Source of the DNA: Yamagishiella unicocca
Taxonomy: Eukaryota; Chlorophyta; Chlorophyceae; Chlamydomonadales; Volvocaceae
NCBI GenBank assembly: GCA_003116995.1
Contig: BDSL01000033.1
Span: 839,708 to 903,707, forward strand
DNA length: 64,000 nt
Reading direction: 5' to 3'
A program made the translations under genes and the position numbers. This document shows positions 35,901 through 56,280 of this stretch, one piece after another (the first letter of the stretch is position 1; each line of letters begins with the position of its first letter). The notes beneath the pieces are model-generated. The model was not told the DNA's origin. It saw nothing but the letters and a program-made list of their open reading frames with translations, and did not search any database.

Positions 35901-38900
35901 AACAGTACGGCGGCGGGAGCGTGGGCCTCAAGTTGGGTTGGTGCTTGGACACGGCAGAGCGCGCGTCGGCGTGGCACCACCACCACCACCGCCACCACCA
36001 CCAACAACACCACCGCCACAACCATGGCCGCCACTGTCACCACGACCAACAACACGAACAGCACCGCCATCACCACCACCAGCAACACGCCCCGCCACAA
36101 CACCGCATCCGCAGATCAGAACTTCGTCCGTGTGCTGGCGGCGTGCGAGACTATGGGCGGTGCCACCGCCATCTGCTCCGATAAGACGGGCACCCTGACG
36201 GAGAACCGCATGACGGTGGTGCAGGGCTGGTTTGGGGGCAAGCAGCTCGACCACGCGCCCAGCCCCGGAGAGTTGGATCCTGTGCTTTTGGAGGAACTGA
36301 AGATGAGCTTTGCGCTGAACTCCTTACAAGTGGGTACCTCGCGCGGCTGCGGCAACAGCGGGCGCGGCGGCAACAAAGCATGGCCGGGGGTTGAACGTGT
36401 GCGGTTAAAACATTGGGCAACGAGATACCACGGACCCGGCAGGTGGGGATGGTTGGTGGTTGGGACTATGGGTGACCGTTGGGTGGGTGCCCATGCCCCC
36501 ACGCGTCACTCCTCATGCCCATGCCCCCACGCGTCACTCCTCATGCCCATGCCCCCACGCGTCACTCCTCATGCCCATGCCCCCACGCGTCACTCCTCGT
36601 GCCCATGGCCCCACACGTCACTCCTCATGCCCATGCCCCCACGCGTCACTCGTCGTGCTCGTCCTGCTTGTCCTGCTTCTGGTTGCGTCCTTACAATTGG
36701 CGGAACCACCCACCACGGCGCACCCACCCCCGACGGACCCAACAGGCCTTCTTCAACAAGGATGAGAAGGGCGCCATCAACTTCGTTGGCAACCGGACGG
36801 ACTGCGCGCTGCTGATGCTGATGAACCGCGAGCTAGAGAGCGACTACGAAGAGTACCGCCACAAGCACAAGAAGAACATCGAGAAGGTGGGCACGGAGGG
36901 GCGGGTGCGGGCAAAAGATGTAACGGAAAATTAAGATCTACCGGTACACCAGCTGTGGGATGATGGTTGGGGCGGGTCCAGGTGTCGGCGAGAGCTGATG
37001 ACGCCATAGCACGTACTGGGCCGCGGTACGACTGGTACCGCGCGCGGTGGTAGGTGTTATTGGCGGTTTAACCACCATAATGGTGTATCCACGTTTCCAG
37101 GGGGCTTGGTTCTCGTTGGCTGGGGGTGACTCTCTCACACATACACACATCCGTGCGCGCTGCCTGCCGTACACAGGAGTACGGCTTCTCTTCCGCCAAG
37201 AAGATGGCCTCCGTCCTCGTGCGCATGCCCGACAAGTACCGCCTCTACAACAAGGGCGCCGCGGAGTGGGTGCTCAAGCGTTGCGCCAAGTGCTACACAG
37301 AGGTAAGGGCGCATCCATCGGCCCGTCTCGCGACTCTCGCGACCGGGTCGGATCGCATCGGGGGGCATCCCGCAGTGGCCCCAGGGCGGCCCGCGCTGGC
37401 CCAAGGAAGCAGGCCGAGGGGAGGTGTTCTAGCCAGTACTATTGTAAGGATAACGGATCTCACTCGGGTCGGAGATAAGGGCATTCGGTGCACCACCTTT
37501 TAACAGAAGCCGCACACTGTGAGTCCACGGTCCCATTTCCGCCAAGCGCCCTACTCGCGGCGCGGAGCCCTGCCCTGCTCTGGCCGGTGCGGCCCTGGCA
37601 TGGCGTGGGCGCATGGCGCTTCATCCCAGTCGCCACGCTGACTGCTGTGTGCACGTGGCCGCGGCCGCCACTGCTGCTCCTGCCCCCGCAGGCAGGTATC
37701 GTGGACATGACCCCCGGGATGTGCAGCTCGCTGCTGGACGTGGTGACGGAGATGGCCAAGTCCGGCCTCCGCTGCATCTGCCTCACCTACGCGGACTTCC
37801 CGCTGGTGGACCCCGGCCGCAAGCAGGGTGAGCCCCAGAGCTGCTGCGTGTCCACCCCGGCACCACCCTGACCCACCTCCCCTCTGGCTGCCCCGGCGCA
37901 CATGCTTCTGGACCGTCGCGTGCTTCGGCCCACGTGGCAACCTCGCGTAACGCCGCTGTCTCGGCATCACTATTGCGTCGCGCACGCCCCAACCCAAGGA
38001 ACCCCACCTGCGAGCCTTGGCAGCAAACCTCCAACGCGATCCCTGCACTGCGAAGGCCCTGCACGCGGTACCTACCTCTTTACCACCTGCAACACACGGA
38101 ACCTGCAACAAATCGGACACGAGAAGGCAGAGCCAAGCGGCCTGACCTGATCTGACCTGACCCACGGCGAAGCACGGAAATCCTCCTCAAACCCTCTGCA
38201 ACCCTCTGCAACCCTTGATGAACCTCGAACCCCGCCCTGCCCCTCAGACTTTTTCGACAATGCTGACAACGTGGACGACAACCTGACGTGCATATGTATC
38301 GTGGGCATCAAGGACCCTGTCCGCAAGGAGGTGCCCGCGGCCGTGCGCACCTGCAAGCGCGCCGGCATCACCGTGCGCATGGTCACCGGAGACAACATCC
38401 ACACCGCGCGCCACATCGCGCGCGAGTGCGGCATCCTGTACGACATGGGGCCGGGCAAGCCGGAGCCCGTGGCGATGGAGGGGCCTGTGTTCAGGGAGAT
38501 GCTCAAGGTGCGTGCTTGGCAGCGCGCCCTCGGCAGCGACAGCTGCTGGCCCCCTCACACACACCTTGCAGCCCCTCCTCACAACTTGCATTCCTCCCAG
38601 CCCCTCAGCTTCGCGCCTGCACCCTACCCGCTCCTCTCGCGTCACGCACGCATACAACGTTACGACCCCCTCGCGCGCACGCACCTCCGCCTCCCGCAGG
38701 ACGAGTCCTTCATGGCGCTGCGGACCCGCATGAACGAGGGCGACAAGGCGGCGCTGGCTGAGATGAGGGAGAAGATCAACCACGTGCGGGTGAGGCCTCG
38801 CCCTCACCCTCACCTCATCCTCGCCTCACTCTCACCCTCACTCGCACACACGCGCAATTGGTGCACCTGGGCCTAGGCGTCGGAGGCGGGTCGTGTTGGG

Positions 38901-41900
38901 ACTGGGCTGCTCCCGTGAGCTGCGGGGCTGCTTCCCACCGAACCTGGCAGTAGATCGACCTGCAGCCTCTCTCCACATCAACACCCTCTAGGAGCCTAGA
39001 TTGGCCTCCAGCCGCCAAACCCACGGGGGGCCACCTTCTCTGCCTTAACGCGTACAGGTGCTGGCTCGCTCGTCCCCTGAGGATAAGCTGCAGCTGGTGC
39101 GGCTGCTCAAGGTGAGTGAGGGCCGCTGGGGGGTGAGGGGATAGCTGGAGGGCGGCCGTCGAGGAAAGCACGGTTGCGAGCGCCACTGCCGGGGCTGCGC
39201 GGACTGGTGCGGCCCCCCCCTTGCTCCCTCACATTGCCTCCCTTCCCCTGCCGTGCTGTCGAGTACAGGAGCTGGGCGATGTGGTGGCGGTGACTGGTGA
39301 CGGCACCAACGACGCTCCGGCGCTCAAGGAGAGCGACGTGGGCTTGGCCATGGGCATCGCAGGTGGGGGCCGGGGGGGAGTACTTGGTCATGGGGGACTG
39401 CTTGGGAGAGTGCTTACAAACGATTAGCCGAGCGCCTGTGAGTGCGCCTGGGGTAAGGAACACCCCAGGCCGGGGCCCGCAGTTGGGCAAGGCCCAACGC
39501 CCTCGAATGTCCAACCCCCGTCGAGGCTGCCGTATCCGACGCAAGAGGCATGCTTCGTCGCCCTAGCCCTCAGCAGCTGAAGTCGCCGCCCTGCCCGCCC
39601 TGTCCAGGTACTGAGGTGGCCAAGGAGGCGGCGGACATTGTCATCCTGGACGACAACTTTTCATCCATCGTCAAGTCGGTGCTGTGGGGCCGCTCCGTGT
39701 TCGCCAACATCCGCAAGTTCCTGCAGTTCCAGGTGCGGACAGAGGAGGAGGAGGAGGAGGCTGTCACGTCACGTCCACTACGCGCACTTCATAGAACTTT
39801 TCTCCATAGCAGTAAAAAAGTGATTGCTTCCATCATAGTATAATAGGAAAAAGCTATTTCGTCCTCCTTTGTTCGCGTATTACCTCATAAGGCCCCGCAG
39901 CACACCCCACCCATCACCAGGCCACGTCCACGCCTCCTTCCAGCGCCCCTAGCCACTCCCCCGCCTCACCCTCGCCTCGCCCTCCCTCACCCGCCTCGCC
40001 TCTCGCCCCTCGCCAGCTGACTGTCAACTTGGTGGCGCTGATCACCGCCTTCGTGGGCGCCGTCGCGGGCGGCCACGAGCCCCTCAACATCCTGCAGCTG
40101 CTGTGGGTCAACCTCATCATGGTGGGCGGGGCCCGCGGGAGGTTGGGCCGACCCCAGTTGCTCAGCATCGCCGGCGGCTTGCCGTAATCATCGCCCGCCC
40201 TCCCTCGAGCCACGAGCTTCCTCTCATACCCTCCCTTGAGCTTGGCACTGACTCTGCATCTGTGCGCCACGTTCAGCTGATATTAGCGTCACGGCGCTCT
40301 CGCGTACATCACCACCGCCCCTACATACACCATAGCCCTCCCTTGACCTGGACTTGGATCCGGAACCAAACCTCGACCCGCCGTCTCCCCCCCCTCCCCC
40401 AGGACACCATGGGCGCGCTGGCTCTGGCCACGGAGGACCCCCACCCCGCGCTGCTGCTGCAGCGGCCCAACGGCCGCACGGAGCACCTCATCAACTGGCG
40501 CATGGCCAAGCACATTGTCGTGCAGGGCATATACCAGATGTTCTGGATGTTCCTGTGCCTCTACCTGCTGCCCATGGGACCAAAGGTAAGCACCACGACT
40601 GCTAGGACACGACTGCTAGAACACGACTGCTAGGACACGACCGCTAGGACATGGGGGCATCATGCGCCGGGCGTTCGGGCCGCGCGCCCTCGCATGACCA
40701 TCGACCCGCGGGTCGGGCCAGATCGCCGCCGTTTGCCTCTGTTGCGCGTACCGAGCCCGCCGTCCCTCGCTCCGCCCCTCCCCGCCTCCAGTAGCATGCG
40801 CGCGCGTCCCGGTTTCCGTAGGCTATGCACCCAATACATTCCCCAGTCGCATTACCGGTTCCTGAATGTAATCTCCGCCTGCAGGGCCTGGAGGTGTACA
40901 AGGTGCACAGCAAACCCGAGTACTACCCGCTGGAGTGCAGCAACTATGCAAAGTGGGTGCTGGCCGCTGAATCCTGGGTTCGGGGGTTGCCGTTGGGCGC
41001 TTCCGGTATTTCGGTACTGGTCGTTGGGAGCCGGTCATTGGGTGTTTTTGGTTTGGCGGTTGCAGAAGGTCTCGCGGGAAGGTGCTAGGAGAGATGAGAG
41101 GTGGCATGGGCCCTCGGGAGGACCGAAACCCAGGTCCCTGGCAGCGTGCGTCTCGTAAGGACCCTGGTGGCAGGTTGCGGTCGCGGTACCATGCCTGCCA
41201 TCCCTCACCACTACTTCTCTCAACGGCTCCTCCTCGTCACCTGCCTCATCACCTTCCTCGGCACCTCCCTCCCCATCACCCTCCTCATCACCTCAGCGAG
41301 GTGCTGCCGGGTCAGGTCAACATCACGGACGCCAACCTAGCTACCAACACGGCCTTCACCTGCAACGTGCTGTGCGACTGCGGCTTCCCCTACACCACCG
41401 GCAACTCGACCTGCGCGCTGGCGGCCGAGTGGGCGGCGTTCGGGCAGCCGATGCCTAGCAACGTTGCGGAGGCGGTGTGCCTAGGACCCTACGGCGCGGC
41501 CAACACAAATTGCGACAGAAACACCTGGGTGCAGGTGGGGTGGAGGGGGGCTGGGGCGGCATGAAAACCGTTGACACGACGAGGTGGTGGGGGGGCTGGG
41601 GCCGGGGCGGCATGTGTGTGGGTGTTGGATTATCGCTAAACTGTCAACATGGACAAATGGACAAACGGTGGTTCGGTGTAGGGAGGCAGATGAGCTGTAA
41701 TGGCTTTCCGTTGAACCGGCTGAATTAATGTGTCAAAGGAGAACGGGCCTGTCGAACGAGGGTCGTGCGCAAAGACTAAATCCTAAACCCTAAACCCCTG
41801 CTCACCGGCCTCCTCTTCCCCCCACCTGTGTACAGACTGTGGACGGCAAGCTGGACGACGAGTTCAGTGACTACGACGAGAAGGAGTACAAGCGGCCGCT

Positions 41901-43136
41901 GTCGCTGCTGTTCAACATCTTCATCTGCACGCAGGTGGGCGCCGGTTAGGGGGAGGCCTGGTTAGGGAAAGTGTTGCAGGTGGGCCGCTGAGGGGGTAGG
42001 AAAAGATGTCGCAGCTGCGTTCATCTGCACGCAGGTGGGCGGCGGAGGGGGGTAGGGTTTAGGCATCAAAGCTGTGTTGCCTAAACAAACGAGTTTGGGG
42101 CTGGGCGGTGGGAAATTGGATCAGAGCGGACCCATTCGGAGGATTCGGTGAGGGGAGGGAGGAGGATGACAATCTGGCGGCGCTGACTTTGCTCGTGCGC
42201 TTGCCGTGTGCTGGGTGCAGGTCTGCAACGAGATCAACGCCCGCCGCATCAACGACGAGTACACCATCTTCGACGGCTTCTTCACCAACTGGATCTTCGT
42301 CGGCGTCATCACCTTCACCATGGGCTTGCAGGCCATCATCATCAACTTCCTGGGCCTGTTCTTCAAGGTACGGCACAATCTCGATCTCGACCCGGCAGGC
42401 CGCGGCTGGTCGCGCTGCCTCCCCGGAGGTCGCCATGGGCGCAGCATAAGGCCCGGCAGCGCCAGGCCCTGCGCGGACAGCCTTTGCCTCCTGATGCAAC
42501 CGAACGACGCCAATCGGCTAGGCTTCGCGTCGTTTGAGCCCGTCCCAGCTGCCCATCACTCCCCACGCCCTGCGTACACCACAGCTTCCTCTCCCTTATT
42601 TGTCTACATATGGAGAACGCCTGACATAGTTTCTCGCGGATCAGCATTTATAGGCACATACCCACCAATACCACCACCTCCCCACGGCTGCCGCTCCCGC
42701 CAGGTGGTGCCTCTTAACTGGCAGGAGTGGCTGGCGTCCATCGCCATCGGTATGGGCGCCTTCCCACTCAGCCTCCTCACGCGCTTCATCTCCAGGTGGG
42801 CACCACGCGGGGAGGTGGGGTGGAGGGGGGCTGGGCCCGGGGAAGTGCCTTGTGTGCGTCACCACTCACACCGGCATCCGGACAGCAGCGCACCGCCGCA
42901 CCTGCCGTTCAGAGGCCTCTTCTGGCGCCCGTTGCGCCCCACCCCAACGAACACGGCCCCAGTCCGCAGCTGCATGCCGACTCACACATCCGCACCGCCC
43001 CGCACTGGATCCATACGAAACGCCTCCTCTTTACGGCCCCCGTCCCAACACACACACACACACACACGCTCAGTCTCCTTCGCGGCTCAGCTCAGCATAT
43101 TTAAAACACACATACACACACACTCCGCTAACTTGC

Positions 43137-43186
<50 letters not shown>

Positions 43187-43423
43187 CCTGTCGCGTAAAC
43201 GGTTTGTATGCCCCCCAATACACACACGCGCAGGAACATGGAGTGCTGTGTGCGCTTCGAGGCGCAGCTGCCTCCGGAGATCGACGACCCGGCCTTGATA
43301 GCCGAAATTGAGGCCGGAGAACACCACGACGGCGTCGCCAACGGTACCGCGGCGGCCAAGGACGGCGTCTCTGCGTCCATCAAGGCCACCGACATCGAGG
43401 CCGCCAACGGCGTCAAGCCCTAG
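32930..43423 (+). CDS. P-type IIB Ca2+-ATPase (PMCA/ACA type)
   Basis: Twenty-five exons: 32930-33028, 33097-33273, 33380-33445, 33692-33751, 33998-34040, 34418-34701, 35071-35264, 35686-35849, 36115-36329, 36746-36886, 37177-37302, 37692-37827, 38248-38507, 38700-38789, 39058-39111, 39269-39362, 39608-39732, 40017-40121, 40403-40585, 40885-40952, 41297-41534, 41836-41934, 42221-42367, 42704-42795, 43234-43423 (TAG), 1,149 residues, every phase consistent. It carries the actuator motif TGES, the M4 ion-site motif [11 protein letters not shown], the phosphorylation loop [13 protein letters not shown] (Asp385), the nucleotide-site KGA, the P-domain VTGDNIHTA and [16 protein letters not shown] (Asp714), and paired M1-M10 helices. 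It should pump Ca2+ out of the cytosol across the plasma membrane or into vacuoles. A Cys-rich ~80-residue lumenal loop is inserted near M7-M8. The 62-residue C-terminal tail is acidic and lacks an obvious calmodulin-binding helix, as does the short N-terminus. Confidence 0.93.
36491..36655. repeat. 27-bp minisatellite in an ATPase intron
   Basis: About six units built on the core ccccacgcgtcactcctcat, each followed by gcccatg, in the intron 36330-36745. The fourth and fifth units are slightly diverged. Confidence 0.85.
40594..40650. repeat. Short tandem repeat in an ATPase intron
   Basis: Three to four imperfect copies of a 17-bp unit with core cacgactgctagga directly after the donor at 40586. 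Confidence 0.75.
43137..43183. repeat. (CA)n microsatellite
   Basis: About 46 bp of uninterrupted CA dinucleotides in the last ATPase intron, preceded by two shorter CA-rich runs (43050-43068 and 43108-43122). Confidence 0.95.
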
Positions 43424-44220
43424 GGGGATCGAGAGGGGACGACCCGTACCCCTAGGCCGCATAGGGCCCCCGAGGAGGCCGCGAGACGGCAGGCGAGGTG
43501 GGGGCGGAGAGCACGGTAGCTATGCCTGTATAGTTTATCCCTCATCATGATTCGGATGGCAACCCAGAACAAGCATTCATTGGAAGGGCAAAGCTGAAGG
43601 CGCCAGCGATGCGCAGGCGCGCACATGCACACGCACACGCGCGCGGGTGCAGCACGGTTTTTGCAGCGCGAGGCAGCGCGGCACCCGTATCGATCTGACA
43701 TGGGCCGCCGCTGGGAAGCGCTGTTGTGCATCTGTTGCGTCGCGCGCAGAGAGCTGGGGTAGCACTGGGCCGCGGACAAAGCTGACTGGCGATGTGGGCG
43801 CAGCTGGGTCGCGATGTGGGGGCAGCTGGGTCGCGAGGCAAGCAGTGTGGCTCGTGCTGCGACGGCTGGGGCGGGCGGCGATGCCGGGGCGCCACCGGAC
43901 CAACGGTCGTTGCCCCGCTGGCATGTCGTACGCCCATGGCGTGTCGGACATTCCTGTCCCATCCCACGCCGCGGTCCCGTAGCCCCCGGCCGAAGAATGA
44001 ATACTCTTGTATCCTTGTTTCCTAGTAGTGCACGTCTCGATATCTTCCTCATCGTAGGCAGGTCAAGGGCCGATGGGGCCTGTTGTACAACGCGGCTCAC
44101 ATGTTGGGGAGAGGCGGTGCCATTCCGGCGCGGTGTACGGTTAGAGCTGGGGGCAAGGGTGAGGGTGACCTGCGGGTGGATGAGTGTGCGGACGGCGGCG
44201 TGGCAAGCAAGCGTTGGCAA

Positions 44221-44266
44221 GCACTCGTCGCGGCCGTCATATTGTGCTGACGGCCGCGACGAGTGC
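44221..44266. repeat. Perfect 19-bp inverted repeat (hairpin)
   Basis: Stem 44221-44239 pairs without mismatch with 44248-44266 around the 8-nt loop tattgtgc. It is GC-rich (gcactcgtcgcggccgtca) and would form a very stable hairpin on either strand. It lies about 800 bp past the ATPase stop. Confidence 0.95.
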
Positions 44267-45741
44267 GGGGAGGTGAGGCTGACACTGCGGCGCCGGGACA
44301 GGCCCGCAGCGCCGCTCGATGGCCGCCAGCAGTATTGCCCGACGCGTCGGTGTTGGCAACGAGTTCCGAACAGCCGCTTGTGGCGACGAGCCGCCGTTCC
44401 GCTGCTGCTGCGTTGTACTACGAAGCCGGTGCTGTGGGGTTGCGGGAGACAGCGAGTGCGGTTGGGAACTGTCTTAATAAATATCAGATGGGTGGTGAGG
44501 ACGAACTTCGGTCCTTGTGTACCGCAGAGAGCGGCTGATCAGGGTTCAACAAGGGGCCTACTATCCCGGGGGGGGCCTACTATCCGTGGGGGGCCTGCTG
44601 CCCCACGTGAGCACTTTCGTTATCTTCGGGGGAGCCTGTCCTGGTCCCGCTTGCGGTAGGTGCTTCTGGGCGCCTCCTCCTTCTGACAACAACTGCCGCA
44701 AAATGGATCACAAACGCTGGCTGCTGTTGCTTAGGGACCTCTACCTATACTTGATGCCGGTGACGAGTCCCCAACGGGATAGTTGCACCGGGTATGTGTG
44801 CATGCTTGATGCTTGAGGGCGCGGTCTTGGACGGCAGCGGGCAGCTTTTATGCCGGCGAATATTAGTGAGCAGCCGTACGGTTTTTCTAATTGTGAACCC
44901 TAAATAAGTTGTGGGGGTTGGGGGGCATGCGGGGGTGGCGAGAAGGCCCGGTTACACGAAATAGGAGATGGTGGACATAAACTAGCCGGTGAATAGTCCC
45001 GGGGCATGTCGGGGGGTTGGGTGCGTCGTGTAGGTACTTTTAGATCCTGGCAACATATGTATTTTGTATGCATCAATTGCGAGGGGCCAAATAAAAGAAA
45101 CTCTGTGTACGCCAAACTCGCGGCCTGCGTAGTCCCTCGAGTCCGCCGACCGTCACTACTGACTGGTTTGCCGCAGTGGGTGGGGCGTAAGATGCGAGCA
45201 GGGCTTCGGCACGACGTGTTATGACTAAGGAGGGTGGCGCCTGTGTAGCGAGGATGGCGGCTGCCCCATCAGTGGTGGCCAGCGCCTCAGCGCCCGGCGG
45301 TGCCCGACAGCAGTGCCGGACACTTTCCGGTGGCGGCAGCTCAGACACTTTTGTAACTCTTCATTAGGCGATGCTCCCACCATCTGCAAGATAGTGACAT
45401 AGATATGTCGGGACAAGAAATGATTCCCACGGCAGTTTCCAGCCAAAACGTTGTGCCCTTCCCTCCCCACTGCCGTAGTGCGGGGCTGCGGGAGGTTGTT
45501 GCACGGCTGAAGTCCAGCTTGGCGCCCCCTCAGTGTGAAACAAATTACGGGTGGCAGGTCGCAGTGCCGTGATAAGCTGCGCTGGCGTATATATGCAGGG
45601 TTCCTATGCTCCTACGGGTGCCTTTTCATAGGAAGAGACTATTACAAGGACTACCATGAGATACCACACTGTACCGGGGCCGTGCGCAAAAGTCGTAGCT
45701 CACGGGCCTGTCTCATGCGAGCCTATCGCCACCCTCTTCCG

Positions 45742-45746
45742 TTACA
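45742..45746 (-). promoter_or_regulatory. Candidate TGTAA poly(A) signal of the YABBY-like gene
   Basis: Minus-strand TGTAA about 600 nt past the stop at 46347. It is the first one seen downstream. Confidence 0.35.
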
Positions 45747-46346
45747 GACCTTGACGCTGCGTGCAACCTCCTTGAGCGCCAGAACTGTGGGAAAGTTCAC
45801 CAGACAGCTTGTGAAAGTCACCAATCAGCCGCGAATCACAACCTCCGCAAGCATCATCCGCCCGGAACTGTTTCATGTAAACTTGCCGCGGATACCTCCA
45901 CGCACACATACGCACACGCATCTATGTTCCGCATTATGGGTGGGGCTTCTGTGTTTGTTTGATTGCCTGTTGCCTGCGTGGGCTCTCGCGCTGCTTACTG
46001 CTCGCTGGCAATGACAGCGCAGCTTCACGTTTCAGGTCGCGCCTTCGGTAACATCAATGGGTTGGGAATCCGCCTCCTGGGCGTTTACGGAATTCATCAC
46101 AACCGTCTACAAACCAACTTTGTGGATCATGGTGGTGGGCGCCAATTCGAGGGCCCTTGCGCACAGGGGGCCCTGCACAGGGGACAGGACTACTAAGCCC
46201 TGCAGCCGTCTGCCTTCCTGATGCAGCGCTCTACCATAGCGCTCCGAGCGGGATCTGCCGCCAATCGTACGGAACCACGGCATATCGTAACACGGCTACT
46301 ATCAATGCGCTGCCACGTAGCTACCGGTATATGCGACAATGCGAGG

Positions 46347-54474
<8,128 letters not shown>

Positions 54475-56280
54475 GCCCCGAACTCATGGCCGCGTCGAAG
54501 CTGATGCCCAGCCCATGTGTGCGGCTGATTGACTGAGTGCGGGCAGTTGGCGTGGGATGGCTGGGGCAGCCGAGGAGGCGGACGGAGAGGAAACGCCCGT
54601 TGGGCCACAACGATGCGCGCTGGAGGGTCAAGTGGGCCTGTCCAAGTTCATCGCTGCAAGCCGGTGCCGTGCAATGATATTATGTGATGTAGTTGCAATG
54701 TGCGCCTGTGCCCCCCTTGGTAGAGCTGCGGGTGCGTTTGGGGAGAGGGGACGGCTCACTTGGGACGACCACCCATCCACAAGGGTGAGGGATTATTGGA
54801 CCGGCAAACTCAGCATATTCGGCATCAGCACCGTCTATTGTGCATTGTCTCCCTGCAAGCTATCAACAGATAACGAGTCGAACAAGGCGGCAGAGGTTTC
54901 CGTGGGTCTTTGGCATGATCAAGCAATAACGGCCTCGTTGTTGCGCTGCCAAGGCTTGCTGCGTCACAACCAGAGTCCATAACGCTAGTCACCTCAGTTC
55001 CAGCGCCGTCAGATCACCCATAGAAATGGTAGGTGTACGCTTTTACTGCTTTGGCGAATATACTACTTTGCCAGTTCGTTGCAGCGGTCGTAGCATCCGA
55101 GGAAGACGACGATAGCCGGCTGACCGCAGGAGGAGATGCTTGATCAGGCACTTGCTAACTTGTTCCTTGGTAACCACCGATGGGGACGCAGGTGTAAGGC
55201 CAGTCAAGCTGGCAAGGAGCGGTGAATGGGGCGGTTATCCCGTGCCCTTGCGGGGCGGGAACTCCCGAGCGGTTGGCTCCCAGACGGCGCTTTCAATCGC
55301 GTCCATCAACAAACAATGGCGGCCTTTTTCTCGCGGAGGGTTCGTTAATACACCAGATATCTTAGCACGCACGTACATCTCGATGTCATTTTTTGCTAGA
55401 TGGCTGCATGTTCAGCGGAACAGCAGTCCACATCGTCCTAACACATGACGAATAGACTTCACCACGTTTTCCACTCACTAAACAAGGACCCTTCCTATAA
55501 CCGGCTATCGATAGCCCAACGAAGCACGTCAGCTTCTAGGCCTGCATCAGTCCAGACATAAGGTTCGACACAGTGGTCAAGCCTACATGGGATCGGCCCT
55601 CTCAACATGCATACGAACCTGCAACTGCGGGAAGCTGACCGCACCCACTTAGGCAGCAACCAGGAAAAACACACCGGGCCTACAGTCATGCTCTCAACCC
55701 GCGCGCATATTGGATGAATACGATCAATGAATGGTAGCGGTAGTAAGTCTGGGGTCCATCCCCCTCGAACCCCCTACAATCGCTCAAGTCAACACCCTGT
55801 CATGAGCAGCAGCAGCTGCACCTCCCGCTCCAGAACCTGCAACCGCCTCAAGTCGCAGCTCATACAGGCGCTCTACTGCACACGAACCCAACGAACCGCA
55901 GAAACCTACTCAACCAACGCGTCTGGGCTGGGTTGGTGAATTCGGCAACTGCATCTTCCCCACGGCCGGGTTAGGGTAAACTCCTGTGTGAAGGCTTGTC
56001 CCGTAGCTGGCGCGAAGGCTCCTGTTCTGTTGTATCCTGCACATACATCGACTAGGAACATAGTCGCCAGCACCGCGTCAGCCCTGACCCCTGACACGCA
56101 GCCTGCCTACCGAGCAACGCTACATGCTCCTCCAGCAGCGCCAACACATCACAGCAGGAACTCGCGCAAGCGGTGCTCCACATCGCTATCTGCCCTATGT
56201 CGCGAACACGCCGTGTGCCCGCCCTTGATCGTCACCGCCATGTCCGCCGCAGTCAACCCTCGCCAATTCGTCGAATCCAT
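54475..56280. other. Spacer between tandem minus-strand genes
   Basis: It holds the promoter of the YABBY-like gene (just above 54474) and the 3' UTR of the kinesin gene (below 56281). The composition falls to near 50% GC from 54650 to 55700. I see no credible coding frame and no repeat worth naming. Confidence 0.5.

Larger units (their letters stand above)
43424..46346. other. Convergent spacer, 2.9 kb
   Basis: It lies between the ends of the Ca2+-ATPase (plus) and the YABBY-like gene (minus). No coding frame is convincing. Contents noted: a perfect 19-bp hairpin at 44221-44266 and a minus-strand TGTAA at 45742-45746. The 44860-45470 part is Gly/Thr-codon-poor, AT-richer sequence without recognised content. 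Confidence 0.5.

Noticed and set aside
36491..36655. CRISPR-like array
   Set aside because: Units are contiguous without unique spacers and the genome is eukaryotic; this is a minisatellite.
35844..36815. His/Thr-rich plus-strand frame of 323 codons in the ATPase gene
   Set aside because: It reads through an intron with CAC repeats and the 27-bp minisatellite. The true exon there is 36115-36329, in phase with its neighbours.
41777..41799. Telomere-like ccctaaa units
   Set aside because: Only two to three units inside an ATPase intron; too short for an interstitial telomere, and volvocine telomeres usually carry an extra T.
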